From Oscillospiraceae bacterium (GTDB lineage Bacteria; Bacillota; Clostridia; Oscillospirales; CAG-272), in contig SVSC01000010.1 of the NCBI GenBank assembly GCA_015064525.1, positions 1 through 33,997 of the forward strand: a DNA stretch of 33,997 nucleotides, read 5' to 3'. The translations under genes and the position numbers were made by a program. Shown piece after piece: positions 23,528-33,596 of the stretch. Position 1 is the stretch's first letter. Each line of letters opens with the position of its first letter. The notes beneath the pieces were generated by a model. It had not been told where the DNA came from. It saw only the letters and a program-made list of their open reading frames with translations, and made no database searches.

Positions 23528-24055
23528 ATTAGCGCAAAAGACAACAAAGAAACCCTGCTCAATGAGGATATTACCGCGAAGGAGGTCCGCTTGATCGGCC
23601 CCACCGGAGAAACCCTCGGTATTATGAGCTCTGCCAAGGCGCTGGAACAGGCGTACGACAGAGGGCTCGACCTGGTCATGATGTCCGCACAGGCAACCCC
23701 GCCCGTTTGCAAGATCATGGACTACGGAAAGTATTGCTTTGAGCGCGACAAGCGCGAAAAGGAAGCCAGAAAGAAGCAGCAAACCGTTGAACTGAAGGAA
23801 ATTCAGCTTTCCTGCAGAATCGACACGCACGATTTTGAAACCAAGGTGAGGCACGCGTTGCGTTTCCTCTCCGATGGCAACAAGGTTCGTGTTGTGATGA
23901 AGTTCAAGGGGCGTGAGATGAGTCACACCGAGATCGGTCGTGAGGTTCTGGCAAAGTTTGAGGAAGCCTGCTCCGAATCGGGAACGGTTGACAAGAAGCC
24001 CGTGCTGGACGGCAGATTCATGAGCATGGTCATCTCGCCTGTCAAAGCGAAATAA
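23528..24055 (+). CDS. infC: Translation initiation factor IF-3, AUU start codon
   Basis: IF-3 keeps 30S subunits free and proofreads the start codon. The frame before the first ATG/GTG/TTG still codes the conserved N-terminus (NEDITAKEVRLIGPTGE), so the gene must start upstream of the TTG at 23591. The codon at 23528 is ATT, with TTTGGAGGTG ending 7 bases before it; there is no ATG, GTG or TTG in frame nearby. AUU is the start codon that infC uses in other bacteria and is the basis of its self-regulation. The 175-residue product has both IF-3 domains (VCKIMDYGKYCFERDKREKEA and the C-terminal VRVVMKFKGREMSH). Confidence 0.95.
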   Translation: MSAKDNKETLLNEDITAKEVRLIGPTGETLGIMSSAKALEQAYDRGLDLVMMSAQATPPVCKIMDYGKYCFERDKREKEARKKQQTVELKEIQLSCRIDTHDFETKVRHALRFLSDGNKVRVVMKFKGREMSHTEIGREVLAKFEEACSESGTVDKKPVLDGRFMSMVISPVKAK

Positions 24056-24074
24056 TTCGGCATATCCCCGCAAA

Positions 24075-24124
24075 GCCCTTCTTTATGGAAGAAAGGCTAT
24101 CACACAAGCTCTCCCGTGGGAGAG
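24075..24124 (+). repeat. Two hairpins between infC and rpmI
   Basis: First hairpin: 24075-24083 with 24089-24097, 8 of 9 pairs. Second: CTCTCCC (24109-24115) with GGGAGAG (24118-24124) around two bases. No T tract follows, so they do not terminate. They may be processing sites or further L20/ribosomal protein contacts. Confidence 0.5.
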
Positions 24125-24148
24125 AAAAAGAGAAAAGGAGTTTTCAAA

Positions 24149-24337
24149 ATGGGAAAGATCAAAACACATAAGGCATCTGCCAAAAGATTCTCCGTTACCG
24201 CAAACGGAAAGGTAAAAATGTTCCGCGCTTCTCACCGTCATAACACCGGTAACAAGAACGCAAAGAGACTGAGACATCTCCGCTCCAGCGATATGGTGCA
24301 GGGCAAGATGGCTGAGAACATCAAGGCAATGATCTGA
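24149..24337 (+). CDS. rpmI: 50S ribosomal protein L35
   Basis: A 62-residue basic protein with the L35 pattern MGKIKTHKASAKRFSVTANGKVKMFRASHRHN in pieces (KTHKASAKRF; RHNTGNKNAKRLRHLRS). Length is usual (62-66). The ATG at 24149 follows AAAAGGAG at 24133-24140; the longer frame from 24116 begins inside the leader hairpin. Second gene of the infC operon. Confidence 0.96.
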   Translation: MGKIKTHKASAKRFSVTANGKVKMFRASHRHNTGNKNAKRLRHLRSSDMVQGKMAENIKAMI

Positions 24338-24363
24338 GTAAAACGAAACGGAGGAAATAGAAA

Positions 24364-24717
24364 ATGGCAAGAATTAAAGGCGCGCTTATGACTCGCAAGA
24401 GAAGAAAGGCTACTCTGAAGGCAGCGAAGGGATACTGGGGCGCAAAGTCCAAGCATTTCAAGATGGCTAAGGAAGCCGTGATGAAGAGCGGTAACTACGC
24501 TTTCGCCGGCAGAAAGATGAAGAAGAGAGATTTCCGTACTCTCTGGATCGCAAGAATCAACGCGCAGGCAAAGGTGAACGGCATGAACTACTCCACCTTT
24601 ATGCACGGTTTGAAGAAGGCAGGCATCAACCTCAACCGTAAGATGCTGGCTGAGATCGCCGTATCCGATAAGGAAGCATTTGCAGCTCTGGTTGCGCAGG
24701 CTAAGGCGGCTCTTTGA
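24364..24717 (+). CDS. rplT: 50S ribosomal protein L20
   Basis: L20 binds 23S rRNA early in 50S assembly and feeds back on its own leader (23385-23510). The 117-residue product is a full-length L20: [41 protein letters not shown], the [23 protein letters not shown] region and the [16 protein letters not shown] end. CGGAGG precedes the ATG. Last gene of the operon before a terminator. Confidence 0.97.
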   Translation: MARIKGALMTRKRRKATLKAAKGYWGAKSKHFKMAKEAVMKSGNYAFAGRKMKKRDFRTLWIARINAQAKVNGMNYSTFMHGLKKAGINLNRKMLAEIAVSDKEAFAALVAQAKAAL

Positions 24718-24730
24718 TCCGAACAATCGA

Positions 24731-24757
24731 AAACCCGATGGTTACATCGGGTTTTTG
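24731..24757 (+). terminator. Intrinsic terminator of the infC-rpmI-rplT operon
   Basis: A perfect 10-bp stem (24731-24740 with 24745-24754), a 4-base loop and further T residues lie 13 bases after the rplT stop. Confidence 0.88.
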
Positions 24758-24825
24758 TCATAGATAGCGTACTTCAGGCAAGGGCGGAAGTCCCTGTCGA
24801 AGGGGCTGAAAAGGAGGAAAAAATC

Positions 24826-25662
24826 GTGGAAATTCGACCTGAGATCATTCGATCGAGGCAAAATCGAACGGTGGTTGAGGTGGCGAAGCTGACAGACCGA
24901 AAGGCGAGAGAGGCCACAAAAAGCTTCCGATTCGACGGTATCAAGCTGCTGTGGGAGGCGATGAAAAACAGACTTCCCCTGGAAACGATTCTCTTAAAGG
25001 AATCCAACGGAGAGGCGCTTTTGCGAGAGCTGATGGCGGAATTCGGAGAGGTGGCAGCGGCTCTTTGCGGTCGGGTTTTAACCCTCTCGGATGAGGTTTT
25101 TGATAAAATTTCCGAAGAAAAATCCCCCGAAGGCGTAATTTGCGTTGCAAAATATATTGACAAATTGCAAAAAATCGTTACAATATATAATGACGGGAAC
25201 TTTTTAACCGACGCGGAGGAGCGAATCGTTCTTCTGGAATCGGTGCGAGATCCCACCAACGTTGGAGCGATCGTTCGCTCGGCGGCGGCGATCGGCATTG
25301 ATCGGTTGATCCTCAGCGCCGATTGCGCCGATATCTATCATCCAAGGGCGGTGCGAGCCTCCATGGGAACGCTGTTCAATCAGCGGATCGACCGTGTTTC
25401 CGATCTGAGCGCCGCGATCCGTGCGCTTCGCGCGTCGGGCAGACGGGTGTTTGCGGCGGCGTTGGATGAGGAAGCGTGGCGCTTAGGCGACTTTGCGCGT
25501 CGGGGAGGCGATTGCGTGGTCATCGGCAACGAGGGACACGGGCTTTCCGCCGAGGTGCTGGAGGCGTGCGACCGTGCGGTCTATATTCCCATGAGCGGAA
25601 GGGCAGAGTCCTTCAACGCCGCAGTGGCGGCATCAATCCTCATGTGGGAGTTTTCAAAGTAA
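24826..25662 (+). CDS. TrmH/SpoU-family RNA 2'-O-methyltransferase
   Basis: SAM-dependent RNA ribose methyltransferase of the SPOUT superfamily. The 278-residue product has an N-terminal substrate-binding domain (residues 1-115) and the SpoU domain with the three motifs: RDPTNVGAIVRSAAAIG, VVIGNEGHGLS and IPMSGRAESFNAAVAASI, which make the trefoil-knot SAM site. It begins with GTG at 24826, chosen because AGGAGG lies at 24812-24817, 8 bases upstream, and no ATG is near. Genes of this group often follow rplT in Firmicutes (ysgA/rlmB-like); the target nucleotide is unknown. Confidence 0.92.
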   Translation: MEIRPEIIRSRQNRTVVEVAKLTDRKAREATKSFRFDGIKLLWEAMKNRLPLETILLKESNGEALLRELMAEFGEVAAALCGRVLTLSDEVFDKISEEKSPEGVICVAKYIDKLQKIVTIYNDGNFLTDAEERIVLLESVRDPTNVGAIVRSAAAIGIDRLILSADCADIYHPRAVRASMGTLFNQRIDRVSDLSAAIRALRASGRRVFAAALDEEAWRLGDFARRGGDCVVIGNEGHGLSAEVLEACDRAVYIPMSGRAESFNAAVAASILMWEFSK

Positions 25663-25693
25663 ACATGACTGAAGTTGGGAAAGGAGGATGCCC

Positions 25694-27052
25694 ATGGATC
25701 GAGAGGATCTGATCTTTTGGATATGGCTCGCCGAGGCTGTGAGAGGCTCGTCCTACGATTTTCGCCCTCTGCTGGAGGCGTACGCCTCGCCGTATGAGAT
25801 CTATCATGCCGAGGAGGATGAGCTGCAATGCTTTCCGAGGATCCCCGACCGACCGCGCATGGCGCTTCTGGATAAGGATCTGGGGCGCGCGGCGGAAATT
25901 TTGGATGCCTGTCAGCGGTTTGGCATCGGGATCATGACCTACCAATCCCAGCTTTATCCATCCCCTCTTAGGGAACTGAGAGATCCACCCGTTCTGCTGT
26001 ACTATGCGGGTACGGTGCCGAGCTTTGAGGATCGACTTTGCGTGGGGATGGTCGGAACGCGAAAAATGAGCGTATACGGAGCTGAGACGGCGTATAAAAT
26101 ATCCTACGAGCTTGCGTTGGCGAACGTCGTGGTGGTGAGCGGTCTGGCGGCAGGCATCGACGGTGTCAGCGCCGCCGGAGCATTGCGCGCGGGCGGCGCA
26201 ACGGTTGCGGTTCTTGGGTGTGGCATGGATATCACGTATCCAAAGCACCACGGAAAGCTCATGCAGGAGATCGCCGATAAGGGCTTGATCCTGTCGGAGT
26301 ATCCTCCGGGAACACGCCCCGTCAGTTATCATTTCCCAATAAGAAATCGGATTATCAGCGGTCTTTCCCACGCGGTAGTTGTGGTGGAGGCAAACGTTGG
26401 AAGCGGATCCCTGATCACGGCAAAGCTGGCGGTGACTCAGGGGAAGGACGTTTTCGCCGTTCCTGCCTACGGTGACGGCGTTGGCTATGAGTCTGCCAAC
26501 GGATTGATGCGCGACGGCGCGTTCTTTGCCGCAACCGCCGCGGATATCCTCAATCGCTATCGCTACGTTTTCCCCTCGTCGGTTCGGCAGGAGGCTCTGC
26601 AGGGAGTGGGGAAGCGATCGGCTTGTGATTACGAATATTTGATCGGAATGGGGGTTCTGAAACGCGGCGAGGTGTCCAAGCAGCCCACGCCCGCAGAGCC
26701 CGCGCAGAACGATCGGACAATTGAGAAGCAGCCTCGGCAGCAGTTATCGGAAACGGCTCGGAGGCTTCCGTCGGAGCGGACGGAGATCCCGAAAACGGCG
26801 GTTTCCGAAGCTTGGCCGGAGAATGACGCTTCTCCTCAAAAACAGAAGGCTCGGACGCCGGACGATATATTACAGTCGCTGGATCCCGTTGGACTGGCGA
26901 TCCTGCAGACAATTCCCGATGACCGTGCGATAACGGTTGACGAGCTTGGAAATCTCGGTTACGCATCGGGAGAGATCATCACGGCTTTAACCATGCTCGA
27001 ATTGATGGGCTTGGTGCAAAAGCTCCCCGGTGCATTGTATAGAAAGGCATAA
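25694..27052 (+). CDS. dprA: DNA processing protein DprA
   Basis: DprA loads RecA on incoming single-stranded DNA during transformation and is also widespread in non-competent bacteria. The 452-residue product has the Rossmann-like core with VGMVGTRKMSVYG, SGLAAGIDG, VLGCGMDITYPKHH, SEYPPGTRP, HFPIRNRIISGLS and the GSGSLITAKLA stretch. A Gln/Pro/Glu-rich linker (about 305-385) leads to a C-terminal winged helix (PVGLAILQTIPDD...). The ATG at 25694 is chosen over 25688 because AAGGAGG ends at 25687. topA follows after 17 bases, a common pairing. Confidence 0.95.
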   Translation: MDREDLIFWIWLAEAVRGSSYDFRPLLEAYASPYEIYHAEEDELQCFPRIPDRPRMALLDKDLGRAAEILDACQRFGIGIMTYQSQLYPSPLRELRDPPVLLYYAGTVPSFEDRLCVGMVGTRKMSVYGAETAYKISYELALANVVVVSGLAAGIDGVSAAGALRAGGATVAVLGCGMDITYPKHHGKLMQEIADKGLILSEYPPGTRPVSYHFPIRNRIISGLSHAVVVVEANVGSGSLITAKLAVTQGKDVFAVPAYGDGVGYESANGLMRDGAFFAATAADILNRYRYVFPSSVRQEALQGVGKRSACDYEYLIGMGVLKRGEVSKQPTPAEPAQNDRTIEKQPRQQLSETARRLPSERTEIPKTAVSEAWPENDASPQKQKARTPDDILQSLDPVGLAILQTIPDDRAITVDELGNLGYASGEIITALTMLELMGLVQKLPGALYRKA

Positions 27053-27069
27053 ACAGAAAGGAACCTGAC

Positions 27070-29370
27070 ATGGCAAACAATTTGGTTATTGTGGAGTCTC
27101 CCTCCAAGGCACTTACCATCAAGGGCTATCTTGGTAGTAACTATAAGGTGATCGCGTCGATCGGTCACGTTCGCGATCTGCCCAAAAGCTCTCTCGGCGT
27201 TGACATAGAAAATGATTTTGAGGCGCATTATATCAGTATCCGCGGAAAGGGCGACCTGATCAAGGAGATCCGCAAGGAGGCGAAGGCGGCAAATAAGGTT
27301 TTCCTCGCAACCGACCCTGACCGTGAGGGCGAGGCGATTTCCTGGCATCTTGCCGCAACGCTTGGGATCCCCATGGAAAAAACACTTCGGATCTCCTTCA
27401 ACGAGGTTACCAAGTCGGCGGTGAAGGCGGCGATTAAGGCGCCCCGTCAGATCGACATGAATTTGGTAAACTCTCAGCAAACCCGTCGAATCGTGGACAG
27501 AATCGTTGGCTATAAGATCAGCCCCCTGCTGTGGAAGAACGTGAAGAGCGGTCTCAGCGCGGGACGCGTGCAGTCGGTGGCAACCAGAATTATTGTGGAG
27601 CGAGAGGCGGAGATCAATTCCTTTGTTCCCGTGGAATATTGGACGGTGGAGTCTCTTCTCCATGCCGATGGCGGAAAGAGCATTCCGGTTCACTTTTGGG
27701 GAACTGCCGACGGCAAAATGAAATTGAACAACGAGGAGGAGGCAATGCGGGTGGTCAACGCCGTTTCGGGCAAGGACTATCGCGTGTCATCCATTAAAAA
27801 GGCGACCCGCCACAAGGCGCCCGCTCCGCCCTTCACCACCTCCACTCTCCAGCAGGAGGCATCCCGCAAGCTGGGCTTCCAGTCTCAGCGGATCATGAAG
27901 GTGGCGCAGGAGCTTTACGAGGGAATCAATCTGGGCTCCGAGTTTGGCGGCACCCAAGGCTTGATTACCTATATGCGTACCGACTCTCTTCGCATTTCCG
28001 CCGAGGCGCAGGAGGCGGCGAGGGATTATATCAACGAAAAATATGGAGAAAAGTACTATCCCGAGTCTCCCCGCGTTTATAAAACCAAGAACGGCGCGCA
28101 GGACGCGCACGAGGCGATCCGCCCCGCAAGAGTGGATCTGGAGCCTCAGAAAATTCGTAAGATGCTCAGCGGAGAGCAGTTCAAGCTCTATAAGCTGATT
28201 TGGGAGCGCTTCATCGCCAGCCAGATGGAGTCGGCGCTCCTGGATACCGTTTCGGTGGACTTTGATTGCGAGGGCTATCTCTTCCGCACCAGCGGCTATT
28301 CGGTATCCTTCCAGGGCTATATGGCGGTCTATGAGGAGGCGGAGGAGGAAGCGCAGAACACGGCGGATAATCCGGGTGAGGTGAAAAATATTCGTCTGCC
28401 CGATCTGAAGGAGGAGCAGAAGCTCTCCGCCGACGATGCAATCCCCACCCGTCACTTCACCGAGCCGCCCGTTCGCTATAACGACGCGTCTCTCATCAAG
28501 ATGCTGGAGGAGCAGGGTTTGGGACGTCCCAGCACCTATGCCACCATCATCACCACCATTCTTGCCAGAAACTACGTGAAGCGCGAGGGCAAGGCGTTCG
28601 TCCCCACTCCCTTGGGCGAGGTGACCACCACCCTGATGAAGGAGCATTTTTCCACGGTTGTGGACTATGGCTTTACCGCCGATATGGAGGATGAGCTGGA
28701 CGAGATTGAAAACGGAAAGGCGACCATGCTGGAGGTTCTGAAGTCCTTCTGGGCAGATTTCTCCCTGCAGCTGCAGAAGGCGGAGGAAACCATCGGTCAG
28801 AACAGCATCGAGGTTCCTCCGGAGGAAACCGATATTCTTTGCGAAAAATGCGGACAGCGTATGGTGGTTCGCAACGGTCGCTTCGGAAAGTTTGCCGCTT
28901 GCCCCAACTATCCTGCCTGCCGAAGCACCAAGGCACTGACCGCAAGCCCCGCCGAGGAAGAGGAGGAGACCGAAAAGAAGCAGCCCGTTCCCACCGACAT
29001 GAAGTGTGAGAAGTGCGGAGCGGATATGATCCTTCGTTCGGGCAAGTTTGGTAGCTTCTATGCTTGCAGCAAGTATCCCGAATGTAAATTCACCAAGGCG
29101 CGCACCAGAGATACCGGCGTTTCCTGCCCCAAGTGCAATGCCAAGATTGTTACAAAGTACGGTCGCAGCCACACGGTGTTCTATAGCTGTGAGCGCTATC
29201 CCGATTGCGATTTCTCTTCTTGGGATATGCCCACCAATGAGATCTGCCCCAACTGCGGCAAGCTCCTGTTCCGCAAAAAGGGGAAGAATCTGTTGGTTTG
29301 CCATGAAGCCGATTGCGGATATTCCCGCGAGCTTCCCGAGGCGCCCGCGGCAACCGAAAATCAGGAGTAA
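27070..29370 (+). CDS. topA: DNA topoisomerase I (type IA)
   Basis: Relaxes negative supercoils by cutting one strand. The 766-residue product has the TOPRIM domain (E9 in [10 protein letters not shown]82-x-D84-x-E86 in DPDREGE), the catalytic Y301 in ITYMRTDS, and four C-terminal four-Cys zinc units from about residue 591 on (CEKCGQ, CEKCGA, CPKCNA, CPNCGK, each with a later Cys pair). It has AAAGGA before the ATG. The trmFO ribosome binding site lies in its last codons. All key residues are intact. Confidence 0.97.
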   Translation: MANNLVIVESPSKALTIKGYLGSNYKVIASIGHVRDLPKSSLGVDIENDFEAHYISIRGKGDLIKEIRKEAKAANKVFLATDPDREGEAISWHLAATLGIPMEKTLRISFNEVTKSAVKAAIKAPRQIDMNLVNSQQTRRIVDRIVGYKISPLLWKNVKSGLSAGRVQSVATRIIVEREAEINSFVPVEYWTVESLLHADGGKSIPVHFWGTADGKMKLNNEEEAMRVVNAVSGKDYRVSSIKKATRHKAPAPPFTTSTLQQEASRKLGFQSQRIMKVAQELYEGINLGSEFGGTQGLITYMRTDSLRISAEAQEAARDYINEKYGEKYYPESPRVYKTKNGAQDAHEAIRPARVDLEPQKIRKMLSGEQFKLYKLIWERFIASQMESALLDTVSVDFDCEGYLFRTSGYSVSFQGYMAVYEEAEEEAQNTADNPGEVKNIRLPDLKEEQKLSADDAIPTRHFTEPPVRYNDASLIKMLEEQGLGRPSTYATIITTILARNYVKREGKAFVPTPLGEVTTTLMKEHFSTVVDYGFTADMEDELDEIENGKATMLEVLKSFWADFSLQLQKAEETIGQNSIEVPPEETDILCEKCGQRMVVRNGRFGKFAACPNYPACRSTKALTASPAEEEEETEKKQPVPTDMKCEKCGADMILRSGKFGSFYACSKYPECKFTKARTRDTGVSCPKCNAKIVTKYGRSHTVFYSCERYPDCDFSSWDMPTNEICPNCGKLLFRKKGKNLLVCHEADCGYSRELPEAPAATENQE

Positions 29371-29375
29371 GAACG

Positions 29376-30722
29376 ATGACGAAAAATTACGTCAACGTTT
29401 ACGGTGCGGGTCTTGCGGGCTGTGAGGCGGCGTATCAGATCGCGCAAAGCGGCGTTCGGGTGCGGCTCCACGAAATGAAGCCCGTCAAGTACACCCCCGC
29501 CCACCATTCCGAGAATTACGCGGAGCTGGTTTGCTCCAATTCGCTCAGATCCGACAGCGTGACCAACGCGGTGGGGCTTCTTAAGGAGGAGCTTCGCCGC
29601 GAGGGCTCCCTGATCATGGAGGCGGCGGACGCCACAAGAGTTCCCGCAGGCTCGGCGTTGGCGGTGGATCGAAGGCTGTTTTCGGAGTACGTGACCCAAA
29701 AAATCCGTGAAAATGAGTTGATCGAGCTTGTGGAGGGGGAAGCGACCGAGATCGAGTCGGATGCCGTGTGCGTGATCGCAACGGGGCCTCTCACCTCGGA
29801 TGCCATGGCAGAGTATATCAGCCGTGAGCTGGGCTGCGGAAGTCTCCATTTCTTTGATGCCGCAGCTCCCATTGTGGATTTTTCCACAGTGAATATGGAG
29901 ATCGCCTATTTCGCCTCCCGTTACGATAAGGGAGATGCGGACTATCTGAACTGTCCGATGACGAAGGAGCAGTACGACGCCTTCTACGATGCGCTGATCA
30001 CGGCGGAGGAGGCAGAGCTGAAGGAGTTTGACCGAAGCAGCCAGAAGAAGCTCAAGGTTTTTGAGGGCTGTATGCCCGTGGAGGTTATGGCGAAGCGAGG
30101 GTACGATACCCTGCGCTACGGCCCCCTGAAGCCGGTGGGCTTAAAGGATCCGCGAACGGGCGAGGAGGCATACGCCGTGGTTCAGCTCCGTAAGGAAAAC
30201 GCGGAGGGAACCATGTTCAATTTGGTCGGCTTTCAAACCCATTTGAAGTTTCCCGAGCAGAAGCGGGTCTTTCGCATGATTCCGGGCTTGGAAAACGCTG
30301 AGTTTTTGCGCTACGGCGTGATGCACCGCAACACCTATCTGGATTCTCCCGGACTTCTTGCGCCAACCTATGCGATGCGCACGCGTCCCAACGTCTTTTT
30401 CGCGGGGCAGATGACCGGCGTGGAGGGCTACGTGGAATCGGCGGGCAGCGGATTTGTGGCGGGGATCAACGCCGCCAACCTTGTTTTAGGTCTGGCGGAA
30501 AGGATGTATCCCGAGGAAACCATGTTGGGCGCCATGGCGGCGTACGTCAGCCGCGGCGGTGTTGGAAGCTTTGTTCCCATGAATGCCAATTTCGGCATTC
30601 TCAAGCCACTGGGCTATAAGGTGAAGGGCGGCAAGGTCGCCAAATACGAGAAGCTGGCGGAGCGCTCACTGGCGCTGTTCGGGAATCCCGTGACAGACGA
30701 AACCGAGCGCGACGAGCAATGA
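29376..30722 (+). CDS. trmFO: Folate-dependent tRNA (uracil-54) methyltransferase TrmFO
   Basis: Flavoprotein that makes the T-loop m5U54 of tRNA with methylenetetrahydrofolate. The 448-residue product has the FAD-binding GAGLAG motif (10-15), HEMKP, and [12 protein letters not shown] with catalytic C53, plus the late [25 protein letters not shown] stretch. The ATG at 29376 has AGGAG over the topA stop; a longer frame from 29313 lies inside topA. The dprA-topA-trmFO order is the same as in Bacillus. Confidence 0.96.
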   Translation: MTKNYVNVYGAGLAGCEAAYQIAQSGVRVRLHEMKPVKYTPAHHSENYAELVCSNSLRSDSVTNAVGLLKEELRREGSLIMEAADATRVPAGSALAVDRRLFSEYVTQKIRENELIELVEGEATEIESDAVCVIATGPLTSDAMAEYISRELGCGSLHFFDAAAPIVDFSTVNMEIAYFASRYDKGDADYLNCPMTKEQYDAFYDALITAEEAELKEFDRSSQKKLKVFEGCMPVEVMAKRGYDTLRYGPLKPVGLKDPRTGEEAYAVVQLRKENAEGTMFNLVGFQTHLKFPEQKRVFRMIPGLENAEFLRYGVMHRNTYLDSPGLLAPTYAMRTRPNVFFAGQMTGVEGYVESAGSGFVAGINAANLVLGLAERMYPEETMLGAMAAYVSRGGVGSFVPMNANFGILKPLGYKVKGGKVAKYEKLAERSLALFGNPVTDETERDEQ

Positions 30723-30763
30723 TGAATACAGCTTCGAGAGATCGGAGCGAGATATAATATAAG

Positions 30764-31822
30764 ATGAAAATAATTGTTGATGTTATGGGGGGCGACAACG
30801 CTCCCGAGGAAACCGTCAAGGGTGTATGTCAGGCGGCTGAGGAATTTAACGCCTCCTACATTTTGGTGGGAGACCGAAACGAAATCGAACGGGTGGCGAG
30901 GGAAAACCAGCTGGATATCCGTCGCTTTGATATCGTTCATACCGAAACCGTGATCACCATGGAGGATGACCCCATCAGCGTGGTGAGAGCGAAAAACGAT
31001 TCCTCCATGGCGGTAGGGCTGAAAATGCTTGCCGCAGGGGAGGGAGATGCTTTCGTGAGTACGGGAAATACGGGAGCGCTTTTCACCGGCGCAACCCTGA
31101 TCGTTCGCAAGATCAAGGGTGTGCAGAGAGCGGGAATCGGAAGTATCCTTCCCTTTGTGACCCCTACGCTGCTTTTGGACACGGGCGCAAACGTGACCGT
31201 AACCGAAGAAAATTTGGAGCAGTTTGCCGAAATGGGCTCGGCTTATATGCATCGGATGTACGGCTTGGAGACTCCCAGAGTTGGACTTCTGAACAACGGC
31301 GCCGAGGCTTGTAAGGGAACCGACCTGCAAAGGGCGGCGTACGCGCGGCTTTCTGCCAATGAGCATATTCATTTTGTTGGCAACGTGGAGGGCGGAACGG
31401 CTGCCTACGGCGGCTGTGACGTGTTGGTTGCCGACGGCTTTACGGGGAATATCTTCCTCAAGGGCGTGGAGGGCGTTGGAAAGCTGATTCTTTCCAAGCT
31501 CAAGGAGGTTTTCTATGCCAACCCCGCCACCAAGCTGGCGGCGCTTTCCATGAAGAAGCAGTTGGGAGAGCTGAAAAAGGCGATGGATCCCTCCGAGCAT
31601 GGTGGCGCTCCCATTCTGGGCATTTCCAAGCCCGTGGTCAAGGCGCATGGCTCCTCCAATGCCAAGGCGTTCAAAAACGCCATCCGTCAGGCGATCAGTT
31701 TTGCCGATTCCGAGGTGATCTACGATCTGGCGGAGTGCGCTAAGCGTTTTTCGGAGCGCAAAAAGGCGGAAAAGGAAGCCGCCGCAAGCGCTGAGAAGGA
31801 AGCTCAGCAGACGGAAAAATAA
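30764..31822 (+). CDS. plsX: Phosphate acyltransferase PlsX
   Basis: Makes acyl-phosphate from acyl-ACP, the first step of phospholipid synthesis with PlsY. The 352-residue product has the family N-terminus VDVMGGDNAPEE, SVVRAKNDSSM, STGNTGALF, LLNNGAEACKGTD and VADGFTGNIFLK. The last 30 residues are Lys/Glu/Ala-rich and extra. The start at 30764 lacks a good Shine-Dalgarno: a GGAG lies about 16 bases upstream, and AT-rich sequence follows. The usual fapR, fabD, fabG and acpP neighbours are missing; rnc follows directly. Confidence 0.95.
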   Translation: MKIIVDVMGGDNAPEETVKGVCQAAEEFNASYILVGDRNEIERVARENQLDIRRFDIVHTETVITMEDDPISVVRAKNDSSMAVGLKMLAAGEGDAFVSTGNTGALFTGATLIVRKIKGVQRAGIGSILPFVTPTLLLDTGANVTVTEENLEQFAEMGSAYMHRMYGLETPRVGLLNNGAEACKGTDLQRAAYARLSANEHIHFVGNVEGGTAAYGGCDVLVADGFTGNIFLKGVEGVGKLILSKLKEVFYANPATKLAALSMKKQLGELKKAMDPSEHGGAPILGISKPVVKAHGSSNAKAFKNAIRQAISFADSEVIYDLAECAKRFSERKKAEKEAAASAEKEAQQTEK

Positions 31823-31851
31823 ATTGCTGTCAAAAAGGAGGTGCGTCGGCA

Positions 31852-32553
31852 ATGTCGTCCACAACACTGCAGGAGCGGATCGGATATCGCTTTCATAACG
31901 AAGGGCTGCTGGAACGCGCGCTGACGCACTCCAGCTATGCAAACGAAACAGGGGAGAGAAATCACCACCTGTGCTGCAACGAGCGTCTGGAATTTTTGGG
32001 TGATGCGGTTCTGCAGCTGCTTTCGGGGCGTTATCTCTACGAGCGCTTTCCCATGCTGCCCGAGGGAGAATTGTCTCAGAAAAGATCGGAGCTTGTTTGC
32101 GAGGATGCTTTGGCACTCTTTGCGCGGGAGATCGGTCTCGGAGGATATTTGCTTTTTGGTAGGGGAGAGGCACAGAGCGGAGGTGCCGAAAAGTCGGCGA
32201 TCCTTGCCGATGCCTTTGAAGCGTTGGTTGCAGCCATCTATCTGGATGCCCAAGAGAACGGCTTGCGCGCCGCTTCGGACTTTGTGCTACCGTTCCTTGA
32301 AAAAAAATTGGAGCAGATGCCTGAAAACGAGCTGGATTGCAAGACCCACCTGCAGATGTTCTTGCAAAGGGACGGAAACGTTCGACCCGTTTACAAGGTG
32401 GTGGGGCAGGACGGTCCCGACCATGCCAAGATCTTTTCTGTGGAGGCGTATCTGGATTCCAACTGCATCGGCAGGGGAACGGGAACCAGCATCCGTCGGG
32501 CAGAGCAGGCGGCGGCGGAGGATGCCCTTCGCTTGTTTGGTGTTGTAAACTGA
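31852..32553 (+). CDS. rnc: Ribonuclease III
   Basis: Cuts double-stranded RNA in rRNA maturation and mRNA decay. The 233-residue product has the RNase III signature NERLEFLGDAVL (43-54; catalytic E47, D51), the second acidic pair in DAFEALVAAIY, and a dsRNA-binding domain (about 157-230, DCKTHLQMFLQ to AEQAAAEDALRLF). AAAAAGGAGG precedes the ATG. Its stop shares one base with the ATG of the radical SAM gene (TGATG). Confidence 0.96.
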   Translation: MSSTTLQERIGYRFHNEGLLERALTHSSYANETGERNHHLCCNERLEFLGDAVLQLLSGRYLYERFPMLPEGELSQKRSELVCEDALALFAREIGLGGYLLFGRGEAQSGGAEKSAILADAFEALVAAIYLDAQENGLRAASDFVLPFLEKKLEQMPENELDCKTHLQMFLQRDGNVRPVYKVVGQDGPDHAKIFSVEAYLDSNCIGRGTGTSIRRAEQAAAEDALRLFGVVN

Positions 32554-33596
32554 TGGCGCACCGAAACATTCCGCTGTTCATTCCCCATATGGGGTGTCCT
32601 CATCAATGCGTTTTCTGCGACCAACGCGCAATCTCGGGACAGGAGCGCTTTTGCGAGGACCTGATCCCGCAGCAGCTGGAGCGAGCGGTTTCCACCGTAT
32701 CCTCCGATGACGATTGCGAGATCGCTTTTTTCGGGGGCTCCTTCACGGGGATTGACCGAGGTCTGATGATTCGGTTGCTGGAATTGGCGGAGAGCTACGT
32801 TCAGCGCGGCGTGGTACAAGCCATCCGCCTTTCCACGCGCCCCGACATGATCGACCGTGAGATCCTTGCAATTCTCGGGCGCTACTCGGTTAAAACGGTA
32901 GAATTGGGACTGCAAAGCATGAATGATCGGGTTTTGATCGCCTCGGAACGGGGGCACACCGCGGAATGTGGCGCGCGAGCCTGCGAAATGGTTCGGGAAG
33001 CGGGCTTTTCCCTGGTGGGTCAAATGATGATCGGCTTGCCCGCATCAACCGTAACCGAGGAATTGGAAACGGCGGAGCGGATCTGCTCGCTGGGAGCGAA
33101 TGCCTGTCGCGTATATCCAACCGTGGTGTTTCATGGAACCTCCTTGGCGCGGATGACCGAGCGGGGAATCTATCGTCCCCTCACCTTAAACGAGGCGGTG
33201 GAACGCTCTGCCCGTGTGGTGGAGGTGCTGGAGAAAAACGGCGTTGGTTGCCTGCGCGTGGGGCTTTGCGCCTCGGAGGAGTTAACGTCGGAAGCCCGCG
33301 TGATGGCGGGACCCAATCATCCCGCGCTGGGAGAATTGGTTTGGAATGAGATCTTTTACCAAAGGCTTTTGCGGCTGGTTACCGAAAACCGACTGTTGGG
33401 AAACCTGCTGGAGCTGAGGGTGACCAAAAAGGATCTATCAAAGGCAGTCGGACAGCATCGGTGTAACCTGGAGCGCTTGGAGCGTGAAACGGGAGCGCGG
33501 GTGCAACGGATTTGCGGTGTGGAGCAGGCGTGCGTTCTGTCTCTTCACCGCATTGAGAAGAAACTGTACGAAGGAGAACATCAAGCGTGTATCTGA
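32553..33596 (+). CDS. Radical SAM protein of the Elp3-like group
   Basis: A 347-residue radical SAM enzyme with C15-x3-C19-x2-C22 (CPHQCVFC) for the [4Fe-4S] cluster, then the glycine-rich FFGGSFTGI and the STRPDMID/VELGLQSMND segments typical of Elp3- and HemN-like members. The C-terminal third has GPNHPALGELVWNEIFYQRLLR and no GNAT domain, so it is not a complete Elp3. Genes of this type lie between rnc and smc in many Clostridia. Start at 32553, overlapping the rnc stop by one base; longer frames upstream lie within rnc. The substrate is unknown, and tRNA modification is only a guess from the related families. Confidence 0.9.
   Translation: MAHRNIPLFIPHMGCPHQCVFCDQRAISGQERFCEDLIPQQLERAVSTVSSDDDCEIAFFGGSFTGIDRGLMIRLLELAESYVQRGVVQAIRLSTRPDMIDREILAILGRYSVKTVELGLQSMNDRVLIASERGHTAECGARACEMVREAGFSLVGQMMIGLPASTVTEELETAERICSLGANACRVYPTVVFHGTSLARMTERGIYRPLTLNEAVERSARVVEVLEKNGVGCLRVGLCASEELTSEARVMAGPNHPALGELVWNEIFYQRLLRLVTENRLLGNLLELRVTKKDLSKAVGQHRCNLERLERETGARVQRICGVEQACVLSLHRIEKKLYEGEHQACI

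Noticed and set aside
23339-24073. 244-codon minus-strand open frame opposite infC
   Set aside because: Antisense to the L20 leader and IF-3; no ribosome binding site or domain.
30753-30758. TATAAT just before plsX as a promoter -10
   Set aside because: It lies only 5 bases before the ATG and no -35 is found at 16-18 bases, so a promoter here would give an almost leaderless mRNA without support.
30614-32581. 655-codon minus-strand open frame opposite plsX and rnc
   Set aside because: The plsX and rnc products are unmistakable; the reverse frame is Pro/Arg/Ser-rich without domains and is long only because of base composition.
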